Shown here: positions 26,116 to 37,100 of the stretch, piece after piece
Numbering within the stretch: position 1 is the stretch's first letter
How the letters are laid out: the number at the start of each line of letters is the position of its first letter
Assembly: GCF_013391955.1 (NCBI RefSeq)
Contig: NZ_JABUOH010000030.1
Coordinates: forward strand, 1 to 57,374
Direction of reading: 5' to 3'
Length of the DNA stretch: 57,374 nt
From: Candidatus Phytoplasma pruni
Lineage (GTDB): Bacteria; Bacillota_I; Bacilli_A; Acholeplasmatales; Acholeplasmataceae
Translations under genes and position numbers: made by a program
Notes under the pieces: model-generated
What the model saw: the letters and a program-made list of their open reading frames with translations, nothing else
Told to the model about the DNA's origin: nothing
The model's database searches: none

Positions 26116-28296
26116 TTGTTAGAAAAATCATGGTTAGAAACATTAAATCCCCAACAAAAACAAGCTGTTATTTATACGGAAGGTGCTCTTTATGTTATCG
26201 CCGGGGCGGGAACAGGCAAAACTAAAACTTTAACTAGTAGAATAGCTTATTTAATTCAACAATTAAACGTGCCTTATGATCAATTTTTAGCTATTACTTT
26301 TACTAATAATGCAGCTAAAGAAATGAAAAATAGGGTACAAAGCATTATCCAAATTCCTAATGCGGCTCTTAATATTTATACTTTTCATGCTTTTGGTTTT
26401 CAAGTTTTAAAGCGTTTTATCAATCGTTTGTCATACGGTTATGATTCGCGTTTTAATATTTTAGATGATAACGATTCGAAAAAAATTATTAAAGATGTCG
26501 TTAAAGCGCTTAATTTAGATTCCGAAAAATACTTGCCTTCGTTTTTGAAAAAACAAATTTATTTAATTAAAACGAAAAATCCTCATAGAAAAGATGCTCC
26601 GCCGATGGATCATCATATTGAAAAAATATATAACGCTTATCAAACTTATTTAAAAAATAATAATTTAATCGATTTTGATGATTTAATCATCTATACTTAT
26701 GAATTATTCTTAAATTATCCCGAAATTAGAACTTTTTACCAAAATAAGTTTCTGCATGTTTTAGTTGATGAATTCCAAGATACGGATTTCCATCAATACC
26801 AAATTTTAAAACTTTTAGCCGAAAAACATCGTAATTTATTCGCTGTAGGAGATCCGGATCAAAATATTTATTCTTTTCGAGGTGCTAGTAAAGAAAATAA
26901 CGATCTTTTTGTGCAAGATTTTCAAGCTAAAAAAATTATTTTAGAACAGAATTATCGTTCCACTAATAATATTTTAAAAAAAGCGAATTTATTGATTAAA
27001 AAAAATCATAATGGTTTTGGTAAAGAATTAAAAAGTTCTTTAGGTGATGGTTCAGAAGTCTTTTTTAACCAATTTTTTAACGCTAATTTGGAAGCTGATT
27101 TTGTCATTAAAGAAATTGATCGATTAGTGGCTAAAAACCAATATCGTTATGGAGATATCGCTATTTTATATCGTTATAATACTTTAGAAAGACTCTTTGA
27201 AAATAATTTAATGAAAAAAGGGATTCCTTATAAGATATTAGGCAATATCTCTTTTTACCAAAGAAAAGAAATTAAAGATTTAATCGCTTATTTAAAAGTC
27301 TTAATGGATACTGATCAAAATTTTTATCTCCAAAGAATCATTAATGTTCCCAGTAGGAAAATAGGTAAAGTGACTTTTCAAAAAATCGAAGAAATCAGTC
27401 AAAAACAAAACCTTTCTTTTTTTGAAGCTTTAAACCATTATCCTCCTGATTCCAAAATCATCAAACATATTGTTGCTTTTCAAACTTTAATCCAAAAAAT
27501 GAAAGATAAACTACAATCCCCTTCTTTTAATAAATTAGAAGAAATAGTGGATTATGTTGATAAAACAGTGGGTTATTCTGATGCTTTAAGAGAAAAACCA
27601 GATTCTTTAGAAACTCAAAACGCTCTAGATTATATCCAAGAATTGAAAAATGTTTTTGCTGAAGCGAACACAGAATTTGAAGGAACTGTGTTAGAAAAAT
27701 TAAACCAATTATTGGACCAAATATCTTTATATAGTCAAGATAAAAGGGATGGTAATGATCAAGTTAAATTAGCTACGGTCCACAAAGTCAAAGGGATGGA
27801 ATTTAAAGTAGTTTTCATTATTGGTTTTGAAGAGAATATCTTCCCTTTAAACAATAGTAAAGATCCTGACGATACTTTTGATTTAGAAGAAGAAAGGCGT
27901 CTGGCTTATGTCGCTATTACAAGAGCGAAAGAACGTTTATATCTGACTAGTGTTGCGCAAAGAATGAAATACGGGCAATTTGTGAAATTAGAAATCTCTT
28001 CTTTTGTGAAAGAAATGAATTTTCCTTTAACTAATCCGAATGAGGCTTATTTTAATAAAACTATGAAAATTAGACCCCATAACCCTCATCAGGCTTCTTT
28101 ATACCAAATAGGTGATAAAGTAGAACATAATGCCTTTGGTCGTGGAACAGTGATAGAAATCAAAATCCCTTTAATCACTATTTCTTTTTTACCTCCTTAC
28201 GGAATAAAAAAATTAGACATTAAACATCCTTCGTTTAAAAAAGTAGAAAGTTTAGCTTCTGCTTTACAAAAACAGAATCCTCCTTTTGATGAATAA
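26116..28296 (+). CDS. pcrA: ATP-dependent DNA helicase UvrD/PcrA
   Basis: The 726-residue SF1A helicase has all canonical motifs: Walker A AGAGTGKTKTLTSR (29-42), motif II VDEFQDTD, motif III GDPDQNIYSFRGA, motif IV EQNYRST, motif V TVHKVKGMEFKVVF and motif VI RRLAYVAITRAKERLY. The C-terminal Tudor-like tail (YQIGDKVEHNAFGRGTVIEI) is also present and binds RNA polymerase in PcrA. It unwinds DNA in repair and clears replication-transcription conflicts. TTG start behind AAGAAGG. A second, divergent copy is at 38608. Confidence 0.94.
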   Translation: MLEKSWLETLNPQQKQAVIYTEGALYVIAGAGTGKTKTLTSRIAYLIQQLNVPYDQFLAITFTNNAAKEMKNRVQSIIQIPNAALNIYTFHAFGFQVLKRFINRLSYGYDSRFNILDDNDSKKIIKDVVKALNLDSEKYLPSFLKKQIYLIKTKNPHRKDAPPMDHHIEKIYNAYQTYLKNNNLIDFDDLIIYTYELFLNYPEIRTFYQNKFLHVLVDEFQDTDFHQYQILKLLAEKHRNLFAVGDPDQNIYSFRGASKENNDLFVQDFQAKKIILEQNYRSTNNILKKANLLIKKNHNGFGKELKSSLGDGSEVFFNQFFNANLEADFVIKEIDRLVAKNQYRYGDIAILYRYNTLERLFENNLMKKGIPYKILGNISFYQRKEIKDLIAYLKVLMDTDQNFYLQRIINVPSRKIGKVTFQKIEEISQKQNLSFFEALNHYPPDSKIIKHIVAFQTLIQKMKDKLQSPSFNKLEEIVDYVDKTVGYSDALREKPDSLETQNALDYIQELKNVFAEANTEFEGTVLEKLNQLLDQISLYSQDKRDGNDQVKLATVHKVKGMEFKVVFIIGFEENIFPLNNSKDPDDTFDLEEERRLAYVAITRAKERLYLTSVAQRMKYGQFVKLEISSFVKEMNFPLTNPNEAYFNKTMKIRPHNPHQASLYQIGDKVEHNAFGRGTVIEIKIPLITISFLPPYGIKKLDIKHPSFKKVESLASALQKQNPPFDE

Positions 28297-28345
28297 AAAG
28301 GTGATAATATCTTTTATGTTAGTAAATAAGGCGCATAAGTAGGGC

Positions 28346-29557
28346 ATGAAAATGAAAATAGGTCTTTTTACAGATTCATATGAACCATTAATTAGTGGTG
28401 TTGTGGTTTCTGTTAAATCTTTAAAATTAGGTTTAGAAGCTTTAGGGCATGAAGTCTATATTATCACCCCTAATTCGCCACAAATCAAAGAAGAAAAAGA
28501 TCCTCATATTATCAGGATCAAAGGTTTGCCAGTTCCTCTGAAAGCTTTAAAAGGCTTTCGTTGGGTAGTTAGTTATAAGAAATATCTGCCTGTATTAAAA
28601 GATCTCCATTTGGATATTATTCATCTACACACTGAATTTGGTATCGGTTCTTTAGGTCTTTATACGGCGAAAGAACTTAATTTACCTGTGGTTTATACTT
28701 TTCACACGATGTATATTGAATTCATTGAACTCAACCAAAACTTTTGGTTAAAAATGTGGAAAAAAACTATTATCAAATATTTTGATAAATTATTGACGAA
28801 ATATATTTCTACCGTAAAGGCGGTTATCGTTCCGACGCCTAAAGTGCTGCATTTTTTACAAGAGCGTTATCCTATCGAAAGTAATTATCACGTAATTCCT
28901 ACTGGTTTTAATTTAAAGCCTTTTTATCAAGAAAACATCTCTTCTGAAGATGTTAGCAGATTAAAAGAAAAACTAGGTTTAAAAGATGATTTTATTTGCC
29001 TTTATGTAGGTAGATTATCTGAAGAAAAAGAGATTAATTATTTAATCGAAGGGTTTGCTGCTTTCCATCTTGATCATCCTCCAAGTAAGTTCGTTATTAT
29101 TGGTGATGGTCCAGATAAAATTAATTTAGTAAAACAAGTGAAAAAGCTCGGTTTAACCGATAAAATAATTTTTTTAGGTTTTGTAGCTTATCAAGAGTTG
29201 GGTCTATATTATCAATTAGGCGATGTTTTCCTTAATGCTTCTTTATTTGAAACACAAGGGTTAACTTATATTGAAGCTCTGGCTGCTTCTTTACCTTTAT
29301 TAGTGCGTTATGATCCTGTGTTGGAAGGCGTTATTAAAGAGGGCGAAAATGGTTTATTTTACCGTACTAAAGAAGAATTAATACAGAAGTTAACTCTTTT
29401 ATCTCAAGACCCTCAAGAAGGGCAAAAATTAGCTCTTAAAGCTAAAGAGTCAGTCGCCATTTATAGTCAAGAAATGTTTGCTCAAAAAATTATCCAAGTG
29501 TATCAACAATCTTTAGTTAATCATCAAAAAGAAATTTCGGAACCAAATAACTCTTAA
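28346..29557 (+). CDS. GT4 glycosyltransferase, diacylglycerol glucosyltransferase-like (alMGS type)
   Basis: The 403-residue protein begins MKIGLFTDSYEPLISGVVVS, close to the start of Acholeplasma laidlawii monoglucosyldiacylglycerol synthase, and has the GT-B retaining fold with HLHTEFGIGSLGL, GRLSEEKEI and the E-x7-E motif in FETQGLTYIEALA. It likely moves glucose from UDP-glucose to diacylglycerol on the inner membrane face, setting bilayer curvature and charge. ATG at 28346 or 28352; the AGGG just upstream is better spaced for 28352. It lies 49 bases after uvrD and is closed by a terminator. Confidence 0.82.
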   Translation: MKMKIGLFTDSYEPLISGVVVSVKSLKLGLEALGHEVYIITPNSPQIKEEKDPHIIRIKGLPVPLKALKGFRWVVSYKKYLPVLKDLHLDIIHLHTEFGIGSLGLYTAKELNLPVVYTFHTMYIEFIELNQNFWLKMWKKTIIKYFDKLLTKYISTVKAVIVPTPKVLHFLQERYPIESNYHVIPTGFNLKPFYQENISSEDVSRLKEKLGLKDDFICLYVGRLSEEKEINYLIEGFAAFHLDHPPSKFVIIGDGPDKINLVKQVKKLGLTDKIIFLGFVAYQELGLYYQLGDVFLNASLFETQGLTYIEALAASLPLLVRYDPVLEGVIKEGENGLFYRTKEELIQKLTLLSQDPQEGQKLALKAKESVAIYSQEMFAQKIIQVYQQSLVNHQKEISEPNNS

Positions 29558-29583
29558 TTATTTGGCCCAAATTTCTTTTTTTT
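29531..29583 (+). terminator. Terminator of the uvrD-glycosyltransferase transcript
   Basis: A two-part stem (GAAATTT with AAATTTC outside, CCAAATAA with TTATTTGG inside) is followed by eight T. It overlaps the last codons of the glycosyltransferase gene. Confidence 0.7.
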
Positions 29584-29645
29584 ACTATAAAAACGGACTT
29601 TTTCCTTAAATTAATGCTTTTTTAACAAAATAAAAATAAAAAAGA

Positions 29646-29673
29646 TTGTTTTTTGGTTTATTTTTGTTATAAT
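29646..29673 (+). promoter_or_regulatory. Promoter of the amino-acid ABC importer
   Basis: TTGTTT (29646-29651) and TATAAT (29668-29673) are 16 bases apart, about 95 bases before the TTG start. Confidence 0.55.
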
Positions 29674-29766
29674 AAATATTAATATTATCAAAAAAGATAA
29701 TTTACTACCATTTCTCGCTCAATGTTTTTGATAATATAAAAAAAGAAAGAAAGAAGGATCAACAGT

Positions 29767-31620
29767 TTGATTTCACGATTTAGTAAAGATGGCAAGATAG
29801 GCTTTAGAAAAAATTATATTAAAATAATGTTTTATACAGTTTTAGCAGTATTAGTTGTTTTATGAAATTATTTTACTTTAATTAAAAAATCAAATGATGA
29901 TGTTAGCAACAAAAAAGTTTTAAAAGCAGGTATTTTTCCACAATACGCGCCGATCGCTTTTATAAGTATAGAAGGCTCGCCAAATGGTAAATTAACTTTT
30001 AATAACAAACAGAATGCTAGTGGTCACGATATATATATTATAGAAGAAATAGCGAAAAAAATGGGTTATGACGAAGTTCAATTGCATGCAGTTGATTTTA
30101 GTGCGTTGATCCCTTCAATTAACAATGGAACGTTTGATGTCGCTATTACAGCAATGGGTTTAACTCCAGAAAGACAAGAAATAGCCACACCTAGTATCCC
30201 TTATTTGTACCCTGATATGGGAATGTTAGTGCGCAGCGACGATCCAAGATTCTCAGACATACCAAATAAAAGTACTTTAGATAATTTAGATCGATTAGCA
30301 GTTGATGCTAATAATAAATTTTACACAAAACCTATTAAAATACATACTATGGGCGGTACGGTTTATCAATCGCACATATTACCCTCAATAAAAGATCATT
30401 TATCTCAACAACGTTTTAACAATGAACCTCATTATCAAGCACATCCAATGGAATCTTCTGATGGACCGCAGGACAGTTTCACTTTAGCTCAAGAAGTTTT
30501 GAACCGTAATAAAGATGCTTATGTAGTGGAATATGAAGCAATTAGTTATTTGCAATCTCAATTCCCTGAAAAAACTAAAGCTATTAGAATAGTTCCCAAC
30601 GATCCGTCTTTACAACAACAAGTAGAAGTACCTCCATTCTCTATTTTTATGAAAAAAGACAATACAGAATTAAAAGGAAAAATTGACCAAGCTATTAAAG
30701 ATCTAGTACATCGTAAAATCGATGGTCAAGATTACAGCATTAAAGAATTAAGAAAAAAACTATCTACTACAACTGAAGAAAATAAAAAAGGAACAATCAA
30801 ACAAGCTATTAGAGAAATAGAAAATTACCACGAAAACTTGATTAATAAGGCTTTAGATGATGCCAAAGCCAGCAAACCAAAAGAACAATCGTTTATAGGT
30901 AAATTCTTCTCTGGTTTAAAATTTTACATAAGAGGAACGATGGCTTCTTTAGTGTTAGCAGTTGATGGTTTGATTATCGGTTTCTTCTTAGCTGTAGTTC
31001 TAGTTCAAATCAAAGCTCTAATCCAAGAAAACAATAAAGAAAATAAAAAGAAAAATTGGAGTTATTACGTTAAAAATGGTGTTTCTAAAACATTAGACGG
31101 AATGTTTGCTGTTTTCAACGGTGTTCCAATAGCGGCTCAAGTTTTAATGGTTTACTATGTCGCCGGTAGTGACAAATATAAAGATTATTTCTTTAAAATA
31201 ACTCCATTATATGCAGGTTTAATCGTTATTGCGGTTAATGCTGGTATTAATATGGCAATTGCTATTATGAATAAGATTAAATTTTTAAACCAAGAACAAA
31301 TCCAAGCCGCTTACGCGTTAGGAATGAATAAACGACAAACATTTAGATATGTTGTTTTTGGACAAGCAATCAGAAGATCTCGTCCCGATATTGCGAAACA
31401 ATTCATCACCAATGTGAAAGAAACTGCTTTCTTGCAAATTGTGGGTGTTGTGGATATAATGTATATTGCGAAACAAAAAATGTCAATAGATATGGATCCA
31501 GTTTTACCTTTCTTCACGGCAAGTGTCATTTACTTAGTGATCATTCTAAGTGCTAATTTTATAATGAAACAATTAGAAAAAAAGAAAGAGGTAAATCATG
31601 GAATATCTAGTACAAATTAA
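29767..31620 (+). pseudogene. Polar amino-acid ABC transporter, fused substrate-binding protein and permease, interrupted by an in-frame TGA
   Basis: Read from TTG at 29767 (AAGAAGGA 7 bases upstream), the frame has a membrane anchor, then TGA at codon 33 (29863-29865), then an unbroken frame to 31620. After the TGA come a periplasmic-binding fold (VLKAGIFPQYAPIAF... AMGLTPERQEIATP) and a permease domain with about five membrane segments and the EAA-type loop AAYALGMNKRQTFRYVVF. Fused binding-permease proteins are known in Gram-positive amino-acid importers. TGG to TGA is one base change and Trp suits the membrane segment. Restart at the next ATG (30061) would lose the anchor and part of the binding domain. 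The overlapping ATPase gene is intact. Either a recent nonsense mutation, readthrough, or a sequencing error. Confidence 0.8.
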
Positions 31621-32329
31621 AAATTTACAAAAAAAATTCAATAATAACTATATCTTAAAAGATATGAATTTAAATATCAAAGATAAAGAAATTGTTACTA
31701 TTATCGGTCATTCAGGTTCTGGTAAAACGACTTTTTTGAAATGTTTAAATTTATTAGAAACTCCTGATTCCGGCACTATTACTATTGATAAACAAAATAT
31801 TTTAGCTGAAAATGTTAATTTAGCCGAATTAAGAGCGAAAGTAGGGATGGTTTTTCAAAATTTCGCTTTATTTGAAGAAAAAACGGTTTTAGAAAATTGT
31901 TGCTTAGCTCCTATGAAAGTGGGTAAAAAGACTCGCGAAGAAGCAGAAAAAATAGCGATGGAAAAATTAGCGGAAGTGAATTTAGAAAAATTCGCCCATT
32001 ATGATGTTAATTTATTATCTGGTGGACAAAAACAAAGAGTCGCGATTGCTCGTGCTTTGTGTATGAAACCACAAATCCTTTTATTGGATGAACCAACCTC
32101 CGCTTTAGACCCTGAATCAACTCATGAAGTTTTAACTATTTTGAAAAAACTATCTGATAATAAGAAAATTACTTTAATCATTATTACTCATGAGATGAAT
32201 TTTGCTAAAAAAGTGTCTGACACTATTTGTTTTTTAGAAAAAGGCGTCATAGTGGAAAAAGGAACTCCCAAAGAAATTTTTGAAACGAATAAATTTCCTA
32301 AATCAAAAGCGTTTTTTGAAGGTTTTTAA
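31598..32329 (+). CDS. Polar amino-acid ABC transporter ATP-binding protein (GlnQ/ArtP family)
   Basis: The 243-residue ATPase has Walker A GHSGSGKTT (38-46), Q-loop VFQNFALFEEKTV, signature LLSGGQKQRVAIARAL, Walker B ILLLDEPTSALDPES and switch His in IIITHEMNFA. It powers import of a polar amino acid with the fused binding-permease protein, whose gene it overlaps by 23 bases. It is intact, although its partner gene carries a TGA. Confidence 0.93.
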   Translation: MEYLVQIKNLQKKFNNNYILKDMNLNIKDKEIVTIIGHSGSGKTTFLKCLNLLETPDSGTITIDKQNILAENVNLAELRAKVGMVFQNFALFEEKTVLENCCLAPMKVGKKTREEAEKIAMEKLAEVNLEKFAHYDVNLLSGGQKQRVAIARALCMKPQILLLDEPTSALDPESTHEVLTILKKLSDNKKITLIIITHEMNFAKKVSDTICFLEKGVIVEKGTPKEIFETNKFPKSKAFFEGF

Positions 32330-32360
32330 TTTCTGGCAAAAGACAGTATATAAAAAGAAA

Positions 32361-32402
32361 ACTCAATTGTTTGTTAAATATAACAAGCAATTGAGTTTTT
32401 TC
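32361..32402 (+). terminator. Terminator of the amino-acid importer operon
   Basis: A 16-bp stem (ACTCAATTGTTTGTTA with TAACAAGCAATTGAGT, one G-U) with a 4-base loop is followed by six T. Confidence 0.9.
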
Positions 32403-32447
32403 TCTTTCATAGGTTGTTTTGAAATCATAATGGATAAATGGATAAAA

Positions 32448-33452
32448 TTATTTTTTATGAATATTTTTTTGTTTTAATAATTGGGCGGTTAAATCGGTGG
32501 CAATTCTCCCTTGAGAAGTTCTTTTGATATAACCTTCTTTAATTAAAAACGGTTCATGAACTTCTTCGATGGTAAATATTTCCTCTCCGATAGTGGCGGC
32601 AATATTTTTAATACCGACTGGACCGCCGTTAAATTTATTCACTAATGTGTTTAAATAATTATAATCTGTTTCGTTTAAACCGTTAGAATCAATTTGTAGT
32701 TTTTCTAAGGTTTCTAAGGTGATTTGATGAGTAAGAACTTTATTAGAATAAATTTCAGCAAAATCCCTTACTCTTCTGAATAAACGATTAGCGATTCTAG
32801 GCGTTCCTCTGCTTCTTTTCACTAATTCTGCTAAAGCTTTTTCTTCTATTTGGTTACCATACACCGAAGCGGTTCTTTTTAAAATTAATTTTAACTCTTT
32901 TTCATTATAATAATTTAATTTTAAAATTAAGCCAAAACGGTCTCTTAAAGGGAAAGAAATATGACCGAATTTAGTGGTCGCTCCTACTAAAGTGAAAGGT
33001 GGCAAATCAATACGCACTGTACGTCTTTCGTTTTCTTTACCAATAATAATGTCTAAAACATAATCTTCCATAGCGGCATATAAAATTTCTTCAATATTTT
33101 TCGGCAAGCGATGGATTTCATCAATAAATAAAACATCTCCGGGTTGAAGATTGCTTAAAATAGCGGCTAAATCTCCGGCTTTTTCTACCACCGCTCCACT
33201 GGTAATTTTAAAATTAACCTGTAATTCGTTAGCTATAATTTTAGCTAAAGTGGTTTTTCCTAAACCAGGCGGACCGTAAAATAAAAGATGATCTAACGAT
33301 TCTTTTCTTTTTTGGGCAGCTTTAATATAGACGCTTAAAATATTTTTAATATTTGGTTGTCCTGCGTATTGGTTTAGCAATTGCGGTCTTAAAAATTGTT
33401 CATCTTTATTATTTATTTTGATTTCTTCGTTGACAATATCTTTAGTGTTCAT
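32448..33452 (-). CDS. ruvB: Holliday junction branch-migration ATPase RuvB
   Basis: The 334-residue AAA+ protein has Walker A GPPGLGKTTLA, Walker B LFIDEIHR, the ATLVGATT sensor region (PFTLVGATTKFGHIS), and the C-terminal winged helix with the RTSQGRIAT signature. With RuvA it drives branch migration. It follows ruvA by 18 bases. RuvC is not encoded here, as in other Mollicutes where resolution uses another enzyme. Confidence 0.97.
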   Translation of the reverse strand: MNTKDIVNEEIKINNKDEQFLRPQLLNQYAGQPNIKNILSVYIKAAQKRKESLDHLLFYGPPGLGKTTLAKIIANELQVNFKITSGAVVEKAGDLAAILSNLQPGDVLFIDEIHRLPKNIEEILYAAMEDYVLDIIIGKENERRTVRIDLPPFTLVGATTKFGHISFPLRDRFGLILKLNYYNEKELKLILKRTASVYGNQIEEKALAELVKRSRGTPRIANRLFRRVRDFAEIYSNKVLTHQITLETLEKLQIDSNGLNETDYNYLNTLVNKFNGGPVGIKNIAATIGEEIFTIEEVHEPFLIKEGYIKRTSQGRIATDLTAQLLKQKNIHKK

Positions 33453-33470
33453 GTTCTTTTTTTAATCCTT

Positions 33471-34040
33471 TTATTTATTAATTAAAAGTTTTAAAGCCTC
33501 TTTTATCATTAATTCTAAACTTTGGTTAGAATCTATTTTATATATGATATTTTCGACTTGTTTAGCGTTAAAACCTAAATTCATCAAAGCGTCTTTCACA
33601 TCAGTTTGTTTAGGGTTGAGGACGAAAGTGTTGGCTTGTGTTTTCGGAGTAACTAAATTATTTTGTAAATGGAAAATAATTTGTTGAGCTGTTTTTTTAC
33701 CAATACCAGGGAATTTCATCAAATAAGCGATGTTATTTTGTTCAATAGCGGTTTGTGTTTCTTGAAAAAATTCTGTATTGGTAATCACAATAGCGCTTTT
33801 AGGTCCTATTCCTGGAATAGAAATTAATTTTTTAAAAAAAGCCAGAAATTTCATTTCTGTAAAACCATACAAATCACGGATATTATCTTTAATATAATAA
33901 TAAAGAAATAATTTTACTTCTTGTTCTATATGGAACAAATAAGGGTTACAAAAATGAATATGATAACCAATGCCATGATTATCAACAATAACGCTATTTT
34001 TATTAATTTCCACAATTTTACCTTTAATATAATAATACAT
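33471..34040 (-). CDS. ruvA: Holliday junction DNA-binding protein RuvA
   Basis: The 189-residue protein has the N-terminal OB fold (MYYYIKGKIVEINKNSVIVD), tandem helix-hairpin-helix motifs (ISIPGIGPKSAIVI and MKFPGIGKKTAQQI) and the C-terminal RuvB-binding domain. It holds the four-way junction. GAGGTG precedes the ATG; TATAAT on the minus strand at 34069-34074 is the likely -10. Confidence 0.95.
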   Translation of the reverse strand: MYYYIKGKIVEINKNSVIVDNHGIGYHIHFCNPYLFHIEQEVKLFLYYYIKDNIRDLYGFTEMKFLAFFKKLISIPGIGPKSAIVITNTEFFQETQTAIEQNNIAYLMKFPGIGKKTAQQIIFHLQNNLVTPKTQANTFVLNPKQTDVKDALMNLGFNAKQVENIIYKIDSNQSLELMIKEALKLLINK

Positions 34041-34110
34041 TTTTACACCTCGAGCTGCTCTCTATTTGATTATAACATTTTAAATATTATTATCTTATGT
34101 TTTAGTGTGT

Positions 34111-34116
34111 TATAAT
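34111..34116 (+). promoter_or_regulatory. Likely -10 box of the coiled-coil gene, divergent from ruvAB
   Basis: TATAAT lies 38 bases before the ATG at 34154; the minus-strand TATAAT for ruvA is at 34069-34074, so the two promoters are back to back. The -35 match is weak. Confidence 0.5.
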
Positions 34117-34153
34117 ATATAATAAGTATTAATATTAGGGTAACGAGGATAAA

Positions 34154-37100
34154 ATGAATATGTCTTTTAATCAAAAAAATGTTTCTTCTATAACTGATAT
34201 TGAAAAAAATAATAAAGATTTTTCTCAAAATAATTTATTATTTGTGTTAAATTATTTGAATAATCTTTTACAAAACCACAATTCCTTTCCTTATGATTAT
34301 CAGGCCCAAAGTCTGCCTTTTGAACAAGAAATCGATCAACAAACTAAAACATTAAATCAACAAATTTTTCTTAAATTAAAAGATTTAAACATTGATCATC
34401 GTAATAACCTATCTTATATTAAAAATAAATTTCAAAGTATTTTATACACTAATTTTATTCAAAAAGATAAAAAAGAACGCAAATACATTAAAGAATTAAG
34501 TAAAAAAATTAAAAACAATAATTTTGCTAAAAAAAAAATTAACGCTTCATTTGAACAAAATATTGATTCTCTAAAACAAAAAACACAAACTGATTTAGAC
34601 AATATTATTTTTTTGGAACAAAAAACAAATACAGAACAAGAAAAAGAACAAAATAATTTTTTACAAAAACATTTAGAAATTTCAGAAAAAACTAAATTCA
34701 AAACCAGTGAAACCTATCAATCTTTTCATGAAAAAAATATATTAATTAATAAACAAATTATTGCTTTAAAAAACGGTTTAAACGCTAATTTAGAGAAACT
34801 AGAAAGAAATCATAAAAAGAATTTAGTTCACATTAACCAAAAAGAGATTAAGAAAAATAATATTTTTGCGGAAAAAATGCAAAAAATAAATGATCTTTTT
34901 CAAAATAAATTAGCGGATCATAATAAAATCTTTGATCAAGAAAAAAACACTTTTGCGCACAATAAACAAACTTTAGAAGAAAAAAAACAGATGCTATTTG
35001 CAGAAAAAAAATTAATGATGTTTTTTTTCCTAGAATCAGTACCTAAAACAAAAGAAAAATGTTTTTTATCTTTAATAAAAGAAATGATGCAAAATGAAAT
35101 CCGTTATTATAAAGATTTAAATATTTGGCGTAAAAAATATTTTTGGTTAAAATTTCTTTACAATAAAGCTTTAAACATTATTGCTTTAGAAAAAAAAATC
35201 TTTGTTAAAATTACGGACATGGAGATTTATAACCAACATTTAATTCGTAAACAAGAAAAAGAATTAATTAATCATGAATATCGCCGACAAATTAAAATGC
35301 TAGATATTGAATTAAGACAAATAGATGTTAAAAAACATTATGAAATGATTAAAATCGAAAGACAAGAAGAATACGCTAAAAACAAATTAGAATATTTATT
35401 TTTACAAAAAAATCAAGAGATACAAAAAAAAATTAACAATTTAGAATTTCAAAGAAAAGTTTTATTTTTAAAACATAAAACGCAACATAAAAAATATTTA
35501 TTAAAGATGCAGTTAAAAATTGAAAAAATTAAAATTACATCTGAATATTATGCTAAAATAATTCAAAATCATAAACAAATACAACGTTTAAAAGAAGATT
35601 TAGAACATCTACATGTTAATCAAGAACATAAAATACATTTTGAAAATATGAACTATAAACAACAACAAGAAAATTTATTATTTCGTATGAAAGTTCAACA
35701 AATCAAAATAGAAAATATCATAGAAAAAAGTTTTATTAATCAAAAAAATAATTTAAAAAAATTAATTGCTTTTATTATTCATCTTAATGAAGGTAATAAC
35801 CGACAAAATGATTTGATCAACATGATGCAAGATAAATTAAATCATTATTTAAACAATAATAAAACGAAAGTCTTATTTGATACAGAAGAATTTGAAGAAG
35901 TGAGCTCTTTGTTACAATTTTTTATTGATCAAATTCACGACAAACACTTTGATTCCCATTATCTTTTGCAAAAAGAAATCTATCTTTTTGAAGAGTTATT
36001 GATACAAGAAAAAATTGATTTAATCCATGTTATTTTAGAATATTATGATAAAAATATTTCTTTTATTCGTGATTTAGTTCATAATGTCCAATTTCAATAT
36101 GATAATCCTCATCATAATTTTTTCGCTTTTTTTGATAAAAAAATTAAAATTTCTAATAATCTTTATCAATCATGGAAAGAACAATTAAACGATTGGCAAC
36201 AAAAAAAGAAGATCAATAACGAACAAAAAGAAAGTCAAATCAACACTTTACGAAAAATACAAAATAAAATATTACAAAAAAAGAATTTTTATCAAAATAA
36301 AATGTTTCAACAAATTATTACCATTAATCAAACGTCCGCTAAAAAAACTTTTTTATCCCAAATAGCAAATAAATTCAAAGAAAAAAAGTTTTGGAATTAT
36401 TGGTGGTCTTTTTGGCATAATTTAACCTTCTTCGTGGATCAATCTCGTCTAGATTATGACTCATTAACCAAAGATAATCGTCATACCTTATCTCAACAAG
36501 AATACCATAAGAAAACCTTATTATTAACCTATAATAATAAAATTTCTTTATTAACTGATGTTTTTTTAGATATTGCTAAAGACATTCATTTCTCTCAAAT
36601 TAAAAATATCCGTTTCTCCGTCCAAGAAGAAGAAAAGAGAATCAAACAAAACATCGAAAAAGAACAACAAGCTATTAATCAACAGTTAGTACAAATGAAA
36701 GAAAAAATTACTTTAATTCAAGAAAATTTAGATGATACTTGGAAAGAAATAGAGAATAATTTTATCCAAGAAATGAAACAAATAGAAGAAGAAAAAAAGC
36801 TTTTATTTCAAGATATCTTATCCGCTTTTCAAAAAAAATCTGATTTAATGGTTAAAAAAATAAAATTATACCCTATACAAAACAAAATCATCAAACAAAA
36901 CCAAGAAAAGAAAGAAAAAATTATTTTGGAAACTTATGAAAATAGTCAAAAAACCTTTTTACAAAAAAAGAACTCTATTTTAAAACAAATTAATAAAATT
37001 GATAAAAAAACCGTTCGTTTTAGTAAAAAAAAGCTTTTCCGAGGTAAAATAAAATTATTACTCTTAAAAATTTTATGGAGATTAAAATATCAAAAAGACA

